Of a DNA stretch of 34,798 nt, positions 14,892 to 23,327 are shown in pieces; position 1 is the stretch's first letter; the number at the start of each line of letters is the position of its first letter. A model generated the notes under the pieces. That model was not told where the DNA came from, made no database searches, and saw only the letters and a program-made list of their open reading frames with translations. The DNA is from Actinomadura sp. 6K520 (GTDB lineage Bacteria > Actinomycetota > Actinomycetes > Streptosporangiales > Streptosporangiaceae). Location of the stretch: NCBI RefSeq assembly GCF_004349245.1, contig NZ_SMLC01000072.1, forward strand, positions 1 to 34,798. Reading direction: 5' to 3'. The position numbers and the translations under genes are program-made.

Positions 14892-16532
14892 ATGCGCGTG
14901 CTCGGAATCAATGCGATCTTTCATGACCCGGCCGCCGCGCTGGTCGTGGACGGCGCCGTCGTCGCGGCGGCGGAGGAGGAACGCTTCAGCCGCCGCAAGC
15001 ACGGGAAGCGGCCGGTGCCCTTCGCCGGCTGGGAGCTGCCGGAGAAGGCGGCCCGGTGGTGCCTCGCGGAGGCCGGGCTCGAGCCCGGCGACCTCGACGC
15101 CGTCGCCTACTCCTACGATCCGGGACTGGTCGAGCCGGGACTGGCCGGGCACGACGTCCAGTGGGAGCGGCTGCGGACGCTGTACGCGCGGCGGGCGCCG
15201 AACTTCCTGTCGACCGCGCTGCCGGGGCTCGACCCGGGGATCGTGCGGTACGTGCCGCACCACGTGGCGCACGCCGCGTCCGCCGGGCTCGCGGCTCCCG
15301 GACCCGGCGACGGCGACGTCCTGGTCCTCGACGGGCGCGGCGAGTCGCACTCGCACCTCGCCGGGACGTACGAGGGCGGCGTCCTCACCCCGCTGCACGC
15401 CCAGCGCCTCCCCCACTCCCTCGGCCTGATGTACGAGGACCTCACCGAGCACCTCGGCTTCCTGCGCTCCAGCGACGAGTACAAGGTCATGGCCCTGGCG
15501 TCCCACGGCGAGCCGCGCTTCCTGGACGAGCTGCGCGAGCACGTCCGCGCCACCGGGGACGGCGGTTTCGCCGTCGCGGACATCGACTGGGGCGCGCTGG
15601 CGAAGGCCCGTCCCGCGGACGGCGAGTGGACCCGCGACCACGCCGACCTCGCCGCCAGCGTCCAGGCCCGCCTCGAAGAGGTGCTGCTGGACCTGGCGGC
15701 GTGGCTGCACGGCCGCACCGGCTCCCGGCGGCTGATGCTCGCCGGCGGCGTCGCACTCAACTGCGTCGCGAACTCGCGGCTCGCCGAGGCCGGGCCGTAC
15801 GACGACATCTGGGTGCAGCCCGCCGCGGGCGACGCCGGCACGGCGCTCGGCGCCGCGCTGCACGTCGCGCGGGCGAGCGGTGATCCGCCGTCGGCCATGC
15901 CCGGCGCCGCCCTGGGCCGCCGGTGGGACGACCGGGAGATCGCGGCGTGCCTGGACACCGCCAAGATCCCGTACGAGCGGCCCGGCGACCTGGCCGCCGC
16001 GGTCGCCGACGCCCTGGCGCGCAACGAGATCGTTGCGTGGTTCCAAGGGCGGTCGGAGTTCGGGCCGCGCGCGCTCGGGCACCGGTCCCTGCTCGCCCAC
16101 CCCGGCCACGAGGCCAACCTGGAGCGGCTCAACGACGTCAAGGGCCGCGAGCAGTTCCGCCCGATCGCGCCGATGGTCGCGCTCGACCACGCGGCCGAGG
16201 TCTTCGAGGGGCCGCTGCCGAGCCCGTACATGCTGTTCGTCCACCGGGTGCGCCCCGGCTGGCGCGAGCGCATCCCCGCGGTCGTCCACGTGGACGGCAC
16301 CGCCCGGATCCAGACGGTCGACGCCGGGGACGAGCCCCTGGTCGCGCGGCTGCTTGAGGAGTTCCGACGCCGGACGGGCCTGCCCGTCGTGGTCAACACC
16401 AGCCTGAACACCGCCGGCCGCCCCATGGTCGACGACCCGCGGGACGCGCTGGAGTGCTTCGGCTCCGCCCCGGTGGACCTGCTGGCCATCGGGCCCTTCG
16501 TCGTCCGCCGCCGGGAGGTGCACGCCCGATGA
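14892..16532 (+). CDS. O-carbamoyltransferase, NodU/CmcH family
   Basis: The 546-residue enzyme transfers a carbamoyl group from carbamoyl phosphate, through carbamoyl-adenylate, to a hydroxyl of a sugar or natural product. The N-terminal Kae1-like domain starts MRVLGINAIFHDPAAALVVDG and holds EEERFSRRKHGK and the metal-binding His cluster in VPHHVAHAAS. The ATP-binding glycines are near LMLAGGVALNC and PAAGDAGTALG. The C-terminal domain has FQGRSEFGPRALGHRS and REQFRPIAP, which are diagnostic of the family. Length is typical (540-600). It is the first gene of a ten-gene operon and overlaps the next by 4 bp. In Pseudomonas aeruginosa a related enzyme, WapO, carbamoylates LPS core heptose, so a heptose acceptor is an attractive inference here. 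Confidence 0.92.
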   Translation: MRVLGINAIFHDPAAALVVDGAVVAAAEEERFSRRKHGKRPVPFAGWELPEKAARWCLAEAGLEPGDLDAVAYSYDPGLVEPGLAGHDVQWERLRTLYARRAPNFLSTALPGLDPGIVRYVPHHVAHAASAGLAAPGPGDGDVLVLDGRGESHSHLAGTYEGGVLTPLHAQRLPHSLGLMYEDLTEHLGFLRSSDEYKVMALASHGEPRFLDELREHVRATGDGGFAVADIDWGALAKARPADGEWTRDHADLAASVQARLEEVLLDLAAWLHGRTGSRRLMLAGGVALNCVANSRLAEAGPYDDIWVQPAAGDAGTALGAALHVARASGDPPSAMPGAALGRRWDDREIAACLDTAKIPYERPGDLAAAVADALARNEIVAWFQGRSEFGPRALGHRSLLAHPGHEANLERLNDVKGREQFRPIAPMVALDHAAEVFEGPLPSPYMLFVHRVRPGWRERIPAVVHVDGTARIQTVDAGDEPLVARLLEEFRRRTGLPVVVNTSLNTAGRPMVDDPRDALECFGSAPVDLLAIGPFVVRRREVHAR

Positions 16533-18106
16533 GCCACCCGGTGACCGGTCACGGCGCCGCCGGCCACACCGTCGTCATCCCGACGATCGGCCGGGAGAGC
16601 CTGCGCGGCACGCTGCGCGCGCTGCTCGCGGGACTCGCCGGCGAGGCGGGGCGCGCGGTCCACGAGATCATCGTCGTGGACGACCGCCCCGCGCCCGGCG
16701 CGCCCCTCCCCCTGCCGCCGGACATGCCGCCGGACATGCCGCCGGACATGCCGCCGGACGGGCCGGAGATCCGGGTGATCCGCTCCGGCGGGCGCGGGCC
16801 CGCCGCCGCCCGGAACGCCGGCTGGCGCGCGGCCGCGACCGAATGGGTCGCGTTCCTGGACGACGACGTCGTGCCCGAGCCGGAGTGGGCCGCCGGGCTC
16901 GCCGCCGACCTCGCGGACCTGGCGCCCCAGGTGGGCGGCTCCCAGGGCCGCGTCACCGTACCGCCGCCGGAAGGCCGGGCCCCGACCGACTGGGAGCGCA
17001 ACACCGCGGCGCTCGCCGGCGCGGAGTGGATCACCGCCGACATGGCCTACCGCCGCGCCGTCCTCGCCGAGCTCGGCGGCTTCGACGAACGCTTCCGCCG
17101 CGCCTACCGGGAGGACGCGGACCTGGCGCTGCGCGCCATGGACGCGGGGCACGGACTCGTCCTCGGCGAGCGGAGGGTGACGCACCCGGTCCGGCCCGCC
17201 GGCTTCTGGGCGTCGGTGCGCGCGCAGGCGGGCAACGCCGACGACGTCCTCATGTGGCGGGTGCACGGCGCCTCGTGGCGGGAACGCGCCGGCGAGGGCC
17301 GCGGCCTGCTCCACCGCCACGTGCTCACCACCGCCGCCGCCCTCGCCGCCGCGGCGGCGCCCGCGGCACTGCGCGGCCGCCGCGGCGGGACGGCCGCGCT
17401 GGCCGCCGGGGGCATGTGGTGCGCGCTGACCGCCGCCTTCGCCCACCGGCGGATCCGGCCGGGGCCGCGGACGCCCGGGGAGGTCACGAAGATGCTGGTG
17501 ACCAGCGCCGTCATCCCGCCCGCGGCGGTATGGCACCGGGTGCGCGGGCTGATCGTCCACCGCGGGGCACGGCCCTGGGGCGGCCCGTGGGTCGTGCTGT
17601 TCGACCGCGACGACACGCTCATCCGCGACGTCCCCTACAACGGGGACCCGGAGCGGGTCGAGCCGATGCCGGGGGCGCGCCGCGCCCTGGACCGGCTGCG
17701 GCGGCACGGGGTGCGGATCGGCGTGGTGTCCAACCAGTCGGGCGTGGCGAAGGGGCACCTCACCGCCGGGGACGTCAGGCGCGTCAACGCGCGGGTCGAG
17801 CGGATCCTCGGCCGCTTCGACGTGTGGGAGATCTGCCCGCACGACGGCGGCGACGGCTGCGACTGCCGCAAACCGCGGCCCGGCATGATCGAGCGCGCGG
17901 CCCGGCGGCTCGGGGCGCGCCCGGCGGACTGCGCCGTCATCGGCGACATCGGCCGCGACGTCGAGGCCGCCGCCGCGGCGGGCGCGCGCGGCATCCTCGT
18001 GCCGACCGGCCGCACCCGCCCGGCGGAGGTGGCCCGGGCGCCGGAGACCGCGCCGACGCTGCGGGCGGCCGTCGATCTGGTCCTCGGCGGAAGGCGGCGC
18101 CGATGA
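16529..18106 (+). CDS. Fusion: GT2 glycosyltransferase + GmhB-type heptose-bisphosphate phosphatase
   Basis: The 525-residue protein has two enzymes. Residues about 10-265 form a GT2 domain with VVIPTIGRESL, IIVVDD, LDDDVVPEPEW (DxD) and YREDADLALRA. Residues about 268-345 are Ala-rich with hydrophobic stretches that may touch the membrane. From about 353 a HAD-IIIA phosphatase begins: FDRDDTLIRD gives nucleophile Asp359 and Asp361, VVSNQSG is motif II, and Cys436-x-His438 with Cys444-x-Cys446 before RKPRPGM is the zinc loop of GmhB. GDIGRDVEAA supplies motif IV. GmhB removes the 7-phosphate of glycero-manno-heptose 1,7-bisphosphate between the two HldE steps. Residues 63-78 are a PPDM repeat. 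ATGA overlaps exist at both ends. Confidence 0.88.
   Translation: MSHPVTGHGAAGHTVVIPTIGRESLRGTLRALLAGLAGEAGRAVHEIIVVDDRPAPGAPLPLPPDMPPDMPPDMPPDGPEIRVIRSGGRGPAAARNAGWRAAATEWVAFLDDDVVPEPEWAAGLAADLADLAPQVGGSQGRVTVPPPEGRAPTDWERNTAALAGAEWITADMAYRRAVLAELGGFDERFRRAYREDADLALRAMDAGHGLVLGERRVTHPVRPAGFWASVRAQAGNADDVLMWRVHGASWRERAGEGRGLLHRHVLTTAAALAAAAAPAALRGRRGGTAALAAGGMWCALTAAFAHRRIRPGPRTPGEVTKMLVTSAVIPPAAVWHRVRGLIVHRGARPWGGPWVVLFDRDDTLIRDVPYNGDPERVEPMPGARRALDRLRRHGVRIGVVSNQSGVAKGHLTAGDVRRVNARVERILGRFDVWEICPHDGGDGCDCRKPRPGMIERAARRLGARPADCAVIGDIGRDVEAAAAAGARGILVPTGRTRPAEVARAPETAPTLRAAVDLVLGGRRRR
16715..16762 (+). repeat. 12-bp tandem repeat encoding PPDM
   Basis: Three exact copies of CCGCCGGACATG (16715-16726, 16727-16738, 16739-16750) are followed by a fourth that differs at its end (751-762, GGG for ATG). 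They are in frame and encode residues 63-78 of the GT2-HAD fusion, in the loop after the VVDD strand. Copy-number change would add or remove four residues without a frameshift. Confidence 0.95.
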
Positions 18107-19113
18107 GGGTCCTCGTCGCCCGCCAGGACAACATCGGCGACGTCCTGCTCGCCGGCCCCGCCGTGCGGGCGGTCGCCGGGCGCGCCGACGAGGTCGTGCT
18201 GCTGTGCGGCCCGCGCGGGCGCGCGGCCGCCGACCTGCTGCCCGGCCTCGACGGCGTCATCGAGTGGTGCGCGCCCTGGATCGACCCGGACCGGGTGCCC
18301 GTCGAACGGGACGACATCGAGGGGATCGTCCGCAGGCTCCGCGGGTTCGACCGGGCGCTGATCCTGACCTCGTTCCACCAGTCGCCGCTGCCGCTGGCGC
18401 TGCTGCTGCGCCTCGCCGGGACGCCGTGGATCGGCGGCATCAGCGAGGACTTCCCCGGTTCGCTGCTCGACCTGCGGCACCGCCCCGGCGAGGACATGCC
18501 CGAGCCGCTGCGGATGCTCGCGCTGGCGGAGGACGCCGGATTCCCCGCCCCGGCCGACACCCGGCTGCGGGTCCGGGAGCCGCTCCCCGACACCGACCAC
18601 CTCACCGGCGGCCCCGGGTACGTCGTCGTGCACCCGGGCACGTCCGTCCCCGCGCGGGCCTGGCCGCCGCAACGCTGCGCCGAGGCCGTCCGGCTGCTGC
18701 GCACTGCCGGCCGCCGCGTCGTCGTCACCGGCCACCGGGACGAGAAGGAGCTGACCGCGTCCGTCGCCGGCGAGGACGGCCTCGACCTCGGCGGCCGGAC
18801 GTCGCTCGCGGAGCTGGCGTCCGTGCTGCGGGGCGCGTGCGCCGTGATCGCCGGCAACACCGGCCCCGCGCATCTGGCGGCGGCCGTCGGGACGCCGGTC
18901 GTGTCGCTGTTCGCGCCGACCGTGCCCGCCGCCCGGTGGGCGCCGTTCGGCGTCCCGATGGCGCTGCTCGGCGACCAGATGGCGCCGTGCAAGGACAGCC
19001 GCGCCCGCGAATGCCCGGTCGACGGGCACCCCTGCCTGGCGTCGGTCCGCGCCGAGGAGGCGGCCGCGGCCGTGGAGATCGTGGCCTCGGTCGAGGAGGT
19101 GCCCGCCCGGTGA
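18103..19113 (+). CDS. Glycosyltransferase family 9 (heptosyltransferase family)
   Basis: The 336-residue GT-B enzyme belongs to the family of LPS heptosyltransferases WaaC/WaaF. The start MRVLVARQDNIGDVLLAGPAVRAV is the family N-terminal strand-turn. The donor-binding half has YVVVHPGTSVPARAWPPQR, LGGRTSLAELA and IAGNTGPAHLAAAVGTPVVSLF, which contact ADP-heptose in characterised members. A Cys-rich segment close to the C-terminus (three Cys within PCKDSRARECPVDGHPC) is also seen in WaaF-like proteins. No signal peptide is present, so it acts on the cytoplasmic face. Overlaps of 4 bp with both neighbours place it in the operon, where HldE and GmhA supply the likely donor. Confidence 0.9.
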   Translation: MRVLVARQDNIGDVLLAGPAVRAVAGRADEVVLLCGPRGRAAADLLPGLDGVIEWCAPWIDPDRVPVERDDIEGIVRRLRGFDRALILTSFHQSPLPLALLLRLAGTPWIGGISEDFPGSLLDLRHRPGEDMPEPLRMLALAEDAGFPAPADTRLRVREPLPDTDHLTGGPGYVVVHPGTSVPARAWPPQRCAEAVRLLRTAGRRVVVTGHRDEKELTASVAGEDGLDLGGRTSLAELASVLRGACAVIAGNTGPAHLAAAVGTPVVSLFAPTVPAARWAPFGVPMALLGDQMAPCKDSRARECPVDGHPCLASVRAEEAAAAVEIVASVEEVPAR

Positions 19114-20105
19114 GAGTACTGATGTGGCACGTGCACGGCTCGTGGGCGACGTCGTTCGTCCACGGGCCGCAGACCACGCTCGTCCCCGTCACCCCGGGCC
19201 GGGACGCCGACGGCAAGGGCCGGCCCGACACCTTCCACTGGCCCGGCCGCGCGGTCGAGGTTCCGCCGGAGCGGCTCCGCCACGAGGACGTCGACGTCGT
19301 CGTCCTGCAGCGCCCCCGCGAGCTGCGGCTGGCCGAGGAGTGGCTCGGGCGCCGCCCCGGCCGCGACGTGCCCGCCGTCTACGTCGAGCACGACACCCCC
19401 CGCCGGACGCCCGCCGACATCGGCACGCCCGAGGAGGTCGTCCCCGACAGCCGCCACTTCCTGCACGACCGCTCCGACATCCCCGTCGTCCACGTCACCC
19501 ACTTCAACCGGCTGTTCTGGAACTGCGGGCGGGCCCCGGTCAGGGTCATCGAGCACGGCGTCGTCGACCCCGGCTACCGGTACACCGCCGACCTGCCGCG
19601 CGCCGGCGTGGTCATCAACGACCCGCTGCGCCGCGGCCGCGTCGCCGGCACCGACCTGCTCCCCGACCTCGCGGCGGCCGTACCCCTGGACCTGTTCGGC
19701 ATGAACGTGCGGGACGTCCCCGGGCGCCTCGGGACCGCCCCCGGGGCACTCCGGACCTTCGAGGACCTGCCGCAGGCGAGGATGCACGAGGAACTCGCCC
19801 GCCGCCGCGTCTACGTCCACCCCTACCGGTGGACCTCCCTGGGCCTCGCCCTGATCGAGGCCATGATGCTCGGCCTGCCGGTGGTGGCGCTCGCCACCAC
19901 CGAGGCGGTCGAGGCCGTGCCGCCGGAGGCCGGGGTGCTGTCCACGCGCGTCGGCACGCTGGCCGACGCGGCGCGGGCCCTGGCCGCCGACCCGCCGCGA
20001 GCCCGCCAGATCGGCAAGGAGGCGCGGGCCCACGCCGTCGAGCGGTACGGCCTGCCGCGCTTCCTGCGCGACTGGCGGCGAACTCTCCAGGAGGTGTCGC
20101 GATGA
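19110..20105 (+). CDS. GT4-like glycosyltransferase lacking the first EX7E glutamate
   Basis: The 331-residue protein has a GT-B layout: an N-terminal acceptor half with VPAVYVEHDTPRR and HVTHFNRLFWNCG, then a donor half ending in HPYRWTSLGLALIEAMMLGLPVVALATTEAVEAVP. That last block corresponds to the EX7E region of GT4 enzymes, but the first Glu is replaced (WTSLGL instead of EPFGL) while the second (LIEAM) remains. The start is GTG at 19110 in a GTGA overlap, with GAGGAGG 8-9 nt upstream; a second in-frame ATG is at 19122. Donor and acceptor are unknown. It may be a divergent but active transferase, since the rest of the fold is intact. Confidence 0.8.
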   Translation: MRVLMWHVHGSWATSFVHGPQTTLVPVTPGRDADGKGRPDTFHWPGRAVEVPPERLRHEDVDVVVLQRPRELRLAEEWLGRRPGRDVPAVYVEHDTPRRTPADIGTPEEVVPDSRHFLHDRSDIPVVHVTHFNRLFWNCGRAPVRVIEHGVVDPGYRYTADLPRAGVVINDPLRRGRVAGTDLLPDLAAAVPLDLFGMNVRDVPGRLGTAPGALRTFEDLPQARMHEELARRRVYVHPYRWTSLGLALIEAMMLGLPVVALATTEAVEAVPPEAGVLSTRVGTLADAARALAADPPRARQIGKEARAHAVERYGLPRFLRDWRRTLQEVSR

Positions 20106-21325
20106 GGATAGCCATGGTCTCCGAGCACGCCAGCCCGCTGGCGGCCAGGGGCGGTCCCGCGGGTCTGGGCGGAGCGGACGGCGGCGGGCAGAACGTGTTC
20201 GTCGCGGAACTGGCCACCGCGCTCGGCCGGCAGGGGCACTACGTCACCGTCTACACCCGGCGCGACGCGCCCGGCCGGCCGCGCCGGGTGCGGCTGGCGC
20301 CCGGGGTGACCGTCGAGCACGTCCCCGCGGGCCCGCCCGAACACATCGCCAAGGACGAGCTGCTGCCCTGGATGCACGACTTCGGGCGGTACCTGGAGCA
20401 CCGCTGGGCCGCCGATCCGCCCGACGTCGCGCACGCGCACTTCTGGATGAGCGGCCTGGCGGCGATCCAGGCCGCGCAGCCGCCCGCGTCGCGGCGCGTG
20501 CCGGTGGTGCAGACCTACCACGCGCTGGGCACCGTCAAGCGCCGCCACCAGCGCGACCGGGACACCAGCCCCGCGTCCCGGATACGGCTGGAGCGCGCGG
20601 TCGGCCGCGCCGCCGACACCGTGATCGCGACCTGCTCCGACGAGGTCGGCGAGCTGGCCGCGATGGGCGTCCCCGGCGACCGCGTCCGCGTCGTCCCGTG
20701 CGGCGTCGACCTGGACCTGTTCTCGCCGGCCGCCGGGGGGCCGCGCGGCGGCCGGCACCGCCTGGTGGTGCTGTCGCGGCTCGTCGAGCGCAAGGGCGTC
20801 GACACCGCCGTCCGGGCCCTGGCCCATCTCCCGGACGCCGAGCTGGCCGTCGCGGGCGGGCCGCCGCGCGGCGACCTGGCCGGCGACCCCGAGATCCGCC
20901 GGCTGCGGGCGGTGGCGCGGGACGCGGGCGTCGCCGGCCGCGTGGAGTTCCTCGGCCGGCTCGGCCGAACGGAGGTCCCCGCGCTGCTGCGGTCGGCGAG
21001 CGTCGTGCTCACCCTCCCCTGGTACGAGCCGTTCGGCATGGTGCCGCTGGAGGCGATGGCCTGCGGCGTCCCGGTGGTCGCGACCGCGGTCGGCGGGCAC
21101 CTGGACACCGTCGTGGACGGCGTCACCGGGACGCTCGTCCCGCCGCGCGACCCCGAGGGCGCCGCCCGCGCGGTCCGGGCGCTGCTGGGGGACCCGGACG
21201 CGCGGGCCGCGATGGGGCTCGCGGCCGCCGGGCGGGCGCGCGAGCAGTACTCCTGGGGCCGCGTCGCCGCCGCCACGACCGAGGTCTACCGGCACGCCGC
21301 CGCGCTGAGCGAGGTGCCGGCATGA
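20102..21325 (+). CDS. Glycosyltransferase family 4
   Basis: This 407-residue GT-B enzyme resembles the MshA/sucrose-phosphate-synthase branch of GT4. The N-terminus MRIAMVSEHASPLAARGG and GGADGGGQNVFVAELA contains the glycine-rich acceptor loop. VVPCGVDLDLFSP begins the linker, LVVLSRLVERKGVDTAVRAL the donor half, and PWYEPFGMVPLEAMACGVPVVAT is an intact EX7E motif. No signal peptide or membrane segment is present. It overlaps its neighbours by 4 bp on each side. MshA itself makes mycothiol precursor, but the operon setting argues for glycan assembly. Donor unknown. Confidence 0.9.
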   Translation: MRIAMVSEHASPLAARGGPAGLGGADGGGQNVFVAELATALGRQGHYVTVYTRRDAPGRPRRVRLAPGVTVEHVPAGPPEHIAKDELLPWMHDFGRYLEHRWAADPPDVAHAHFWMSGLAAIQAAQPPASRRVPVVQTYHALGTVKRRHQRDRDTSPASRIRLERAVGRAADTVIATCSDEVGELAAMGVPGDRVRVVPCGVDLDLFSPAAGGPRGGRHRLVVLSRLVERKGVDTAVRALAHLPDAELAVAGGPPRGDLAGDPEIRRLRAVARDAGVAGRVEFLGRLGRTEVPALLRSASVVLTLPWYEPFGMVPLEAMACGVPVVATAVGGHLDTVVDGVTGTLVPPRDPEGAARAVRALLGDPDARAAMGLAAAGRAREQYSWGRVAAATTEVYRHAAALSEVPA

Positions 21326-21921
21326 CCGCCCCCGCCACCCGCACCAGGACCGCGACGCCGCGGGACCGGCGGCTGGAGGCCCTCGCCGAGGCCGCGCTGC
21401 GGTTCCGCGCGCAGGTCCCCACCATCGAGACCTGGGGGCGGCGCCTGGCCGGCGTGCTGCGCGGCGGCGGGCGGCTGCTGGCGTGCGGCAACGGGGGCAG
21501 CGCCGCCGAGGCGCAGCACCTGACCGCCGAGCTGGTCGGCCGGTTCGAGGATGAGCGGCGGCCGCTGTCGGCGATCCCGCTGCACGGCGACACCTCGTCG
21601 GTCACCGCCATCGGCAACGACTACGGCCCGGCCAGCGTGTTCGCGCGGCAGGTGCGGGCGCACGGCCGGCCCGGCGACGTGCTGCTGTGCCTGTCCACCA
21701 GCGGCCGCAGCCCCAACGTGATCGCCGCGGCGCGGGAGGCCCGGCGGCTCGGCCTCACCGCGTGGGCCGTGACCGGGCCGGGGCCCAACCCGCTCGCCGA
21801 CGCCTGCGACGACGCCGTCACCGTGGAGGCCGCCGCCACCTCGACCGTCCAGGAGATCCATCTCGCCGCGATCCACCTGCTGTGCGGGGTGATCGACGAC
21901 GCCCTGGGGGTGAGACCATGA
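21322..21921 (+). CDS. gmhA: Sedoheptulose-7-phosphate isomerase (phosphoheptose isomerase)
   Basis: The 199-residue SIS protein converts sedoheptulose 7-phosphate to D-glycero-D-manno-heptose 7-phosphate, the first committed step to nucleotide-heptose. Conserved features are CGNGGSAAEAQHLTAELVGRF with Glu70 (the counterpart of E. coli Glu65), HGDTSSVTAIGNDYG, CLSTSGRSPNV for phosphate binding and QEIHLAAIHLLC with His180 (counterpart of E. coli His180). Length is normal for GmhA (190-200). It is unlike the SIS protein at 2301, which lacks these catalytic residues. It overlaps the GT4 gene before it and hldE after it by 4 bp each. Confidence 0.94.
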   Translation: MTAPATRTRTATPRDRRLEALAEAALRFRAQVPTIETWGRRLAGVLRGGGRLLACGNGGSAAEAQHLTAELVGRFEDERRPLSAIPLHGDTSSVTAIGNDYGPASVFARQVRAHGRPGDVLLCLSTSGRSPNVIAAAREARRLGLTAWAVTGPGPNPLADACDDAVTVEAAATSTVQEIHLAAIHLLCGVIDDALGVRP

Positions 21922-23327
21922 CCGCTCCGCTGGTGGTCGTCGGCGACGTGCTGCTCGACATCGACATCGTCGGCACCAGCAGCCGGCTATGCCCGGACGC
22001 GCCCGTGCCCGTCGTCGAGCAGGCCGAGGAACTGCCCCGGCCGGGCGGCGCCGGGCTCGCGGCGCTGCTCGCGGCCCTGCAACCGGGCAACGCCGGGCGC
22101 GAGGTGGTGCTCGTCACCGCCCTGGCCGACGACGAACCCGGCCGCCGGCTGCGCGCGATGCTGGAGAAGCACGTGGAGGTCGCCGCCCTGCACCTGCACG
22201 GCGGCACCCCCTGCAAGCTGCGCATCCGGTCCGGAGGGCAGTCGGTGGCGCGCCTGGACGCCGGGGAAGGCCAAGCCCTCGACGGGCCCGTCGGCCCGCG
22301 CGTCACCGACGCCATCGCCGGGGCCGGCGCGGTGCTCGTCGCCGACTACGGCCGCGGCGTCACCCGGCACCGCGCCGTCCGGTCCCTGCTGAGCGGGCTT
22401 CCCGCGGGCGTCCCCGTCGTGTGGGACCCGCACCCGCGCGGCGAGGAACCCGTCCCCGGCGTGCGGCTCCTCACCCCGAACGCGGCCGAGGCCGCCCGGC
22501 TCGCCGCCGCCCGCGGCGCCGAGACCGGCGGATCGGGGCTGTCGGCGGCCGGGCGGTGCGGCCGCTACCTCGCCGGCGCCTGGGGCATCGACGGCGTCGC
22601 GGTCACGCTCGGCTCGGACGGCGCGCTGCTGTGCGACGGGTCGGAGGCGCCGCTGCTCGCGCCGGCGCGGCCCGCCCGCGGCGACTCCTGCGGCGCGGGC
22701 GACAGCTTCGCCGCCGGGGCCGCGGGCGCGCTCGCCGACGGCGGGTCGCTCGCCGGCGCCGTCACCGAGGGCGTCCACCTCGCGTCGGAGTTCGTCCGCG
22801 CCGGGGCCGCCGCGGGCGTCGCGGCGCAGCTCGCCGAGACCGGCACGGCCCGGCTCGTCCCCGAGCGCGGCGAGGACGCCTGGGACGTCGTCGAGCGGAC
22901 GCGGCGGGCCGGCGGGACGGTCGTGGCGACCGGCGGCTGCTTCGACCTGCTGCACGCGGGCCACGTCAGCATGCTGCAGCAGGCGCGGCGGCTCGGCGAC
23001 TGCCTGATCGTGTGCGTCAACTCCGACGCCTCCGTGCGGCGCCGCAAGGGCCCGACCCGCCCCGTCACGCCCGCCGCCGACCGCGTCCGGGTCCTGGAGG
23101 CGCTCAGCGACGTCGACGCCGCGCTGGTGTTCGACGACGACACCCCCGCCCCGCTGCTGGAACGGCTGCGCCCGGACGTGTGGGTGAAGGGCGCCGACTA
23201 CGCCGGAACCACGCTGCCCGAGGCCGAGACGGTCCGGGCCCACGACGGCGAGGTGGTCCTGCTCCCCCTGCTGGAGGGACGCTCCACCACCCGCCTGCTG
23301 TCCACCACGAAGGGAACCGCCTCATGA
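21918..23327 (+). CDS. hldE: Bifunctional heptose 7-phosphate kinase / heptose 1-phosphate adenylyltransferase
   Basis: The 469-residue protein has the two-domain HldE (RfaE) layout. Residues about 1-315 are a ribokinase-fold kinase that phosphorylates C1 of heptose 7-phosphate: VVVGDVLLDIDIVG, ADYGRGV, LLTPNAAEA and GAGDSFAAG with catalytic Asp262. Residues about 333-469 are a nucleotidyltransferase: VVATGGCFDLLHAGHV with the HxGH motif (His346, His349), then NSDASVRRRKGPTRPVTP. It attaches AMP to give ADP-glycero-manno-heptose. Full length (E. coli HldE has 477) shows neither half is lost. The kinase glycine loop reads RPGGAGLAALLA where many homologues have GGAANVA, a mild divergence. The phosphatase needed between its two reactions is the HAD half of the fusion upstream. 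Confidence 0.94.
   Translation: MTAPLVVVGDVLLDIDIVGTSSRLCPDAPVPVVEQAEELPRPGGAGLAALLAALQPGNAGREVVLVTALADDEPGRRLRAMLEKHVEVAALHLHGGTPCKLRIRSGGQSVARLDAGEGQALDGPVGPRVTDAIAGAGAVLVADYGRGVTRHRAVRSLLSGLPAGVPVVWDPHPRGEEPVPGVRLLTPNAAEAARLAAARGAETGGSGLSAAGRCGRYLAGAWGIDGVAVTLGSDGALLCDGSEAPLLAPARPARGDSCGAGDSFAAGAAGALADGGSLAGAVTEGVHLASEFVRAGAAAGVAAQLAETGTARLVPERGEDAWDVVERTRRAGGTVVATGGCFDLLHAGHVSMLQQARRLGDCLIVCVNSDASVRRRKGPTRPVTPAADRVRVLEALSDVDAALVFDDDTPAPLLERLRPDVWVKGADYAGTTLPEAETVRAHDGEVVLLPLLEGRSTTRLLSTTKGTAS

Noticed and set aside
15113..17842. A 909-codon minus-strand frame opposite the carbamoyltransferase and fusion genes
   Set aside because: Its translation is low-complexity Arg/Pro/Ser/Ala sequence, while the plus-strand frames give clear conserved enzymes.
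20102..21325. Assignment of the GT4 as MshA (mycothiol synthesis)
   Set aside because: The N-terminal glycine-rich loop is similar, but the tight placement inside the heptose operon argues for glycan assembly.
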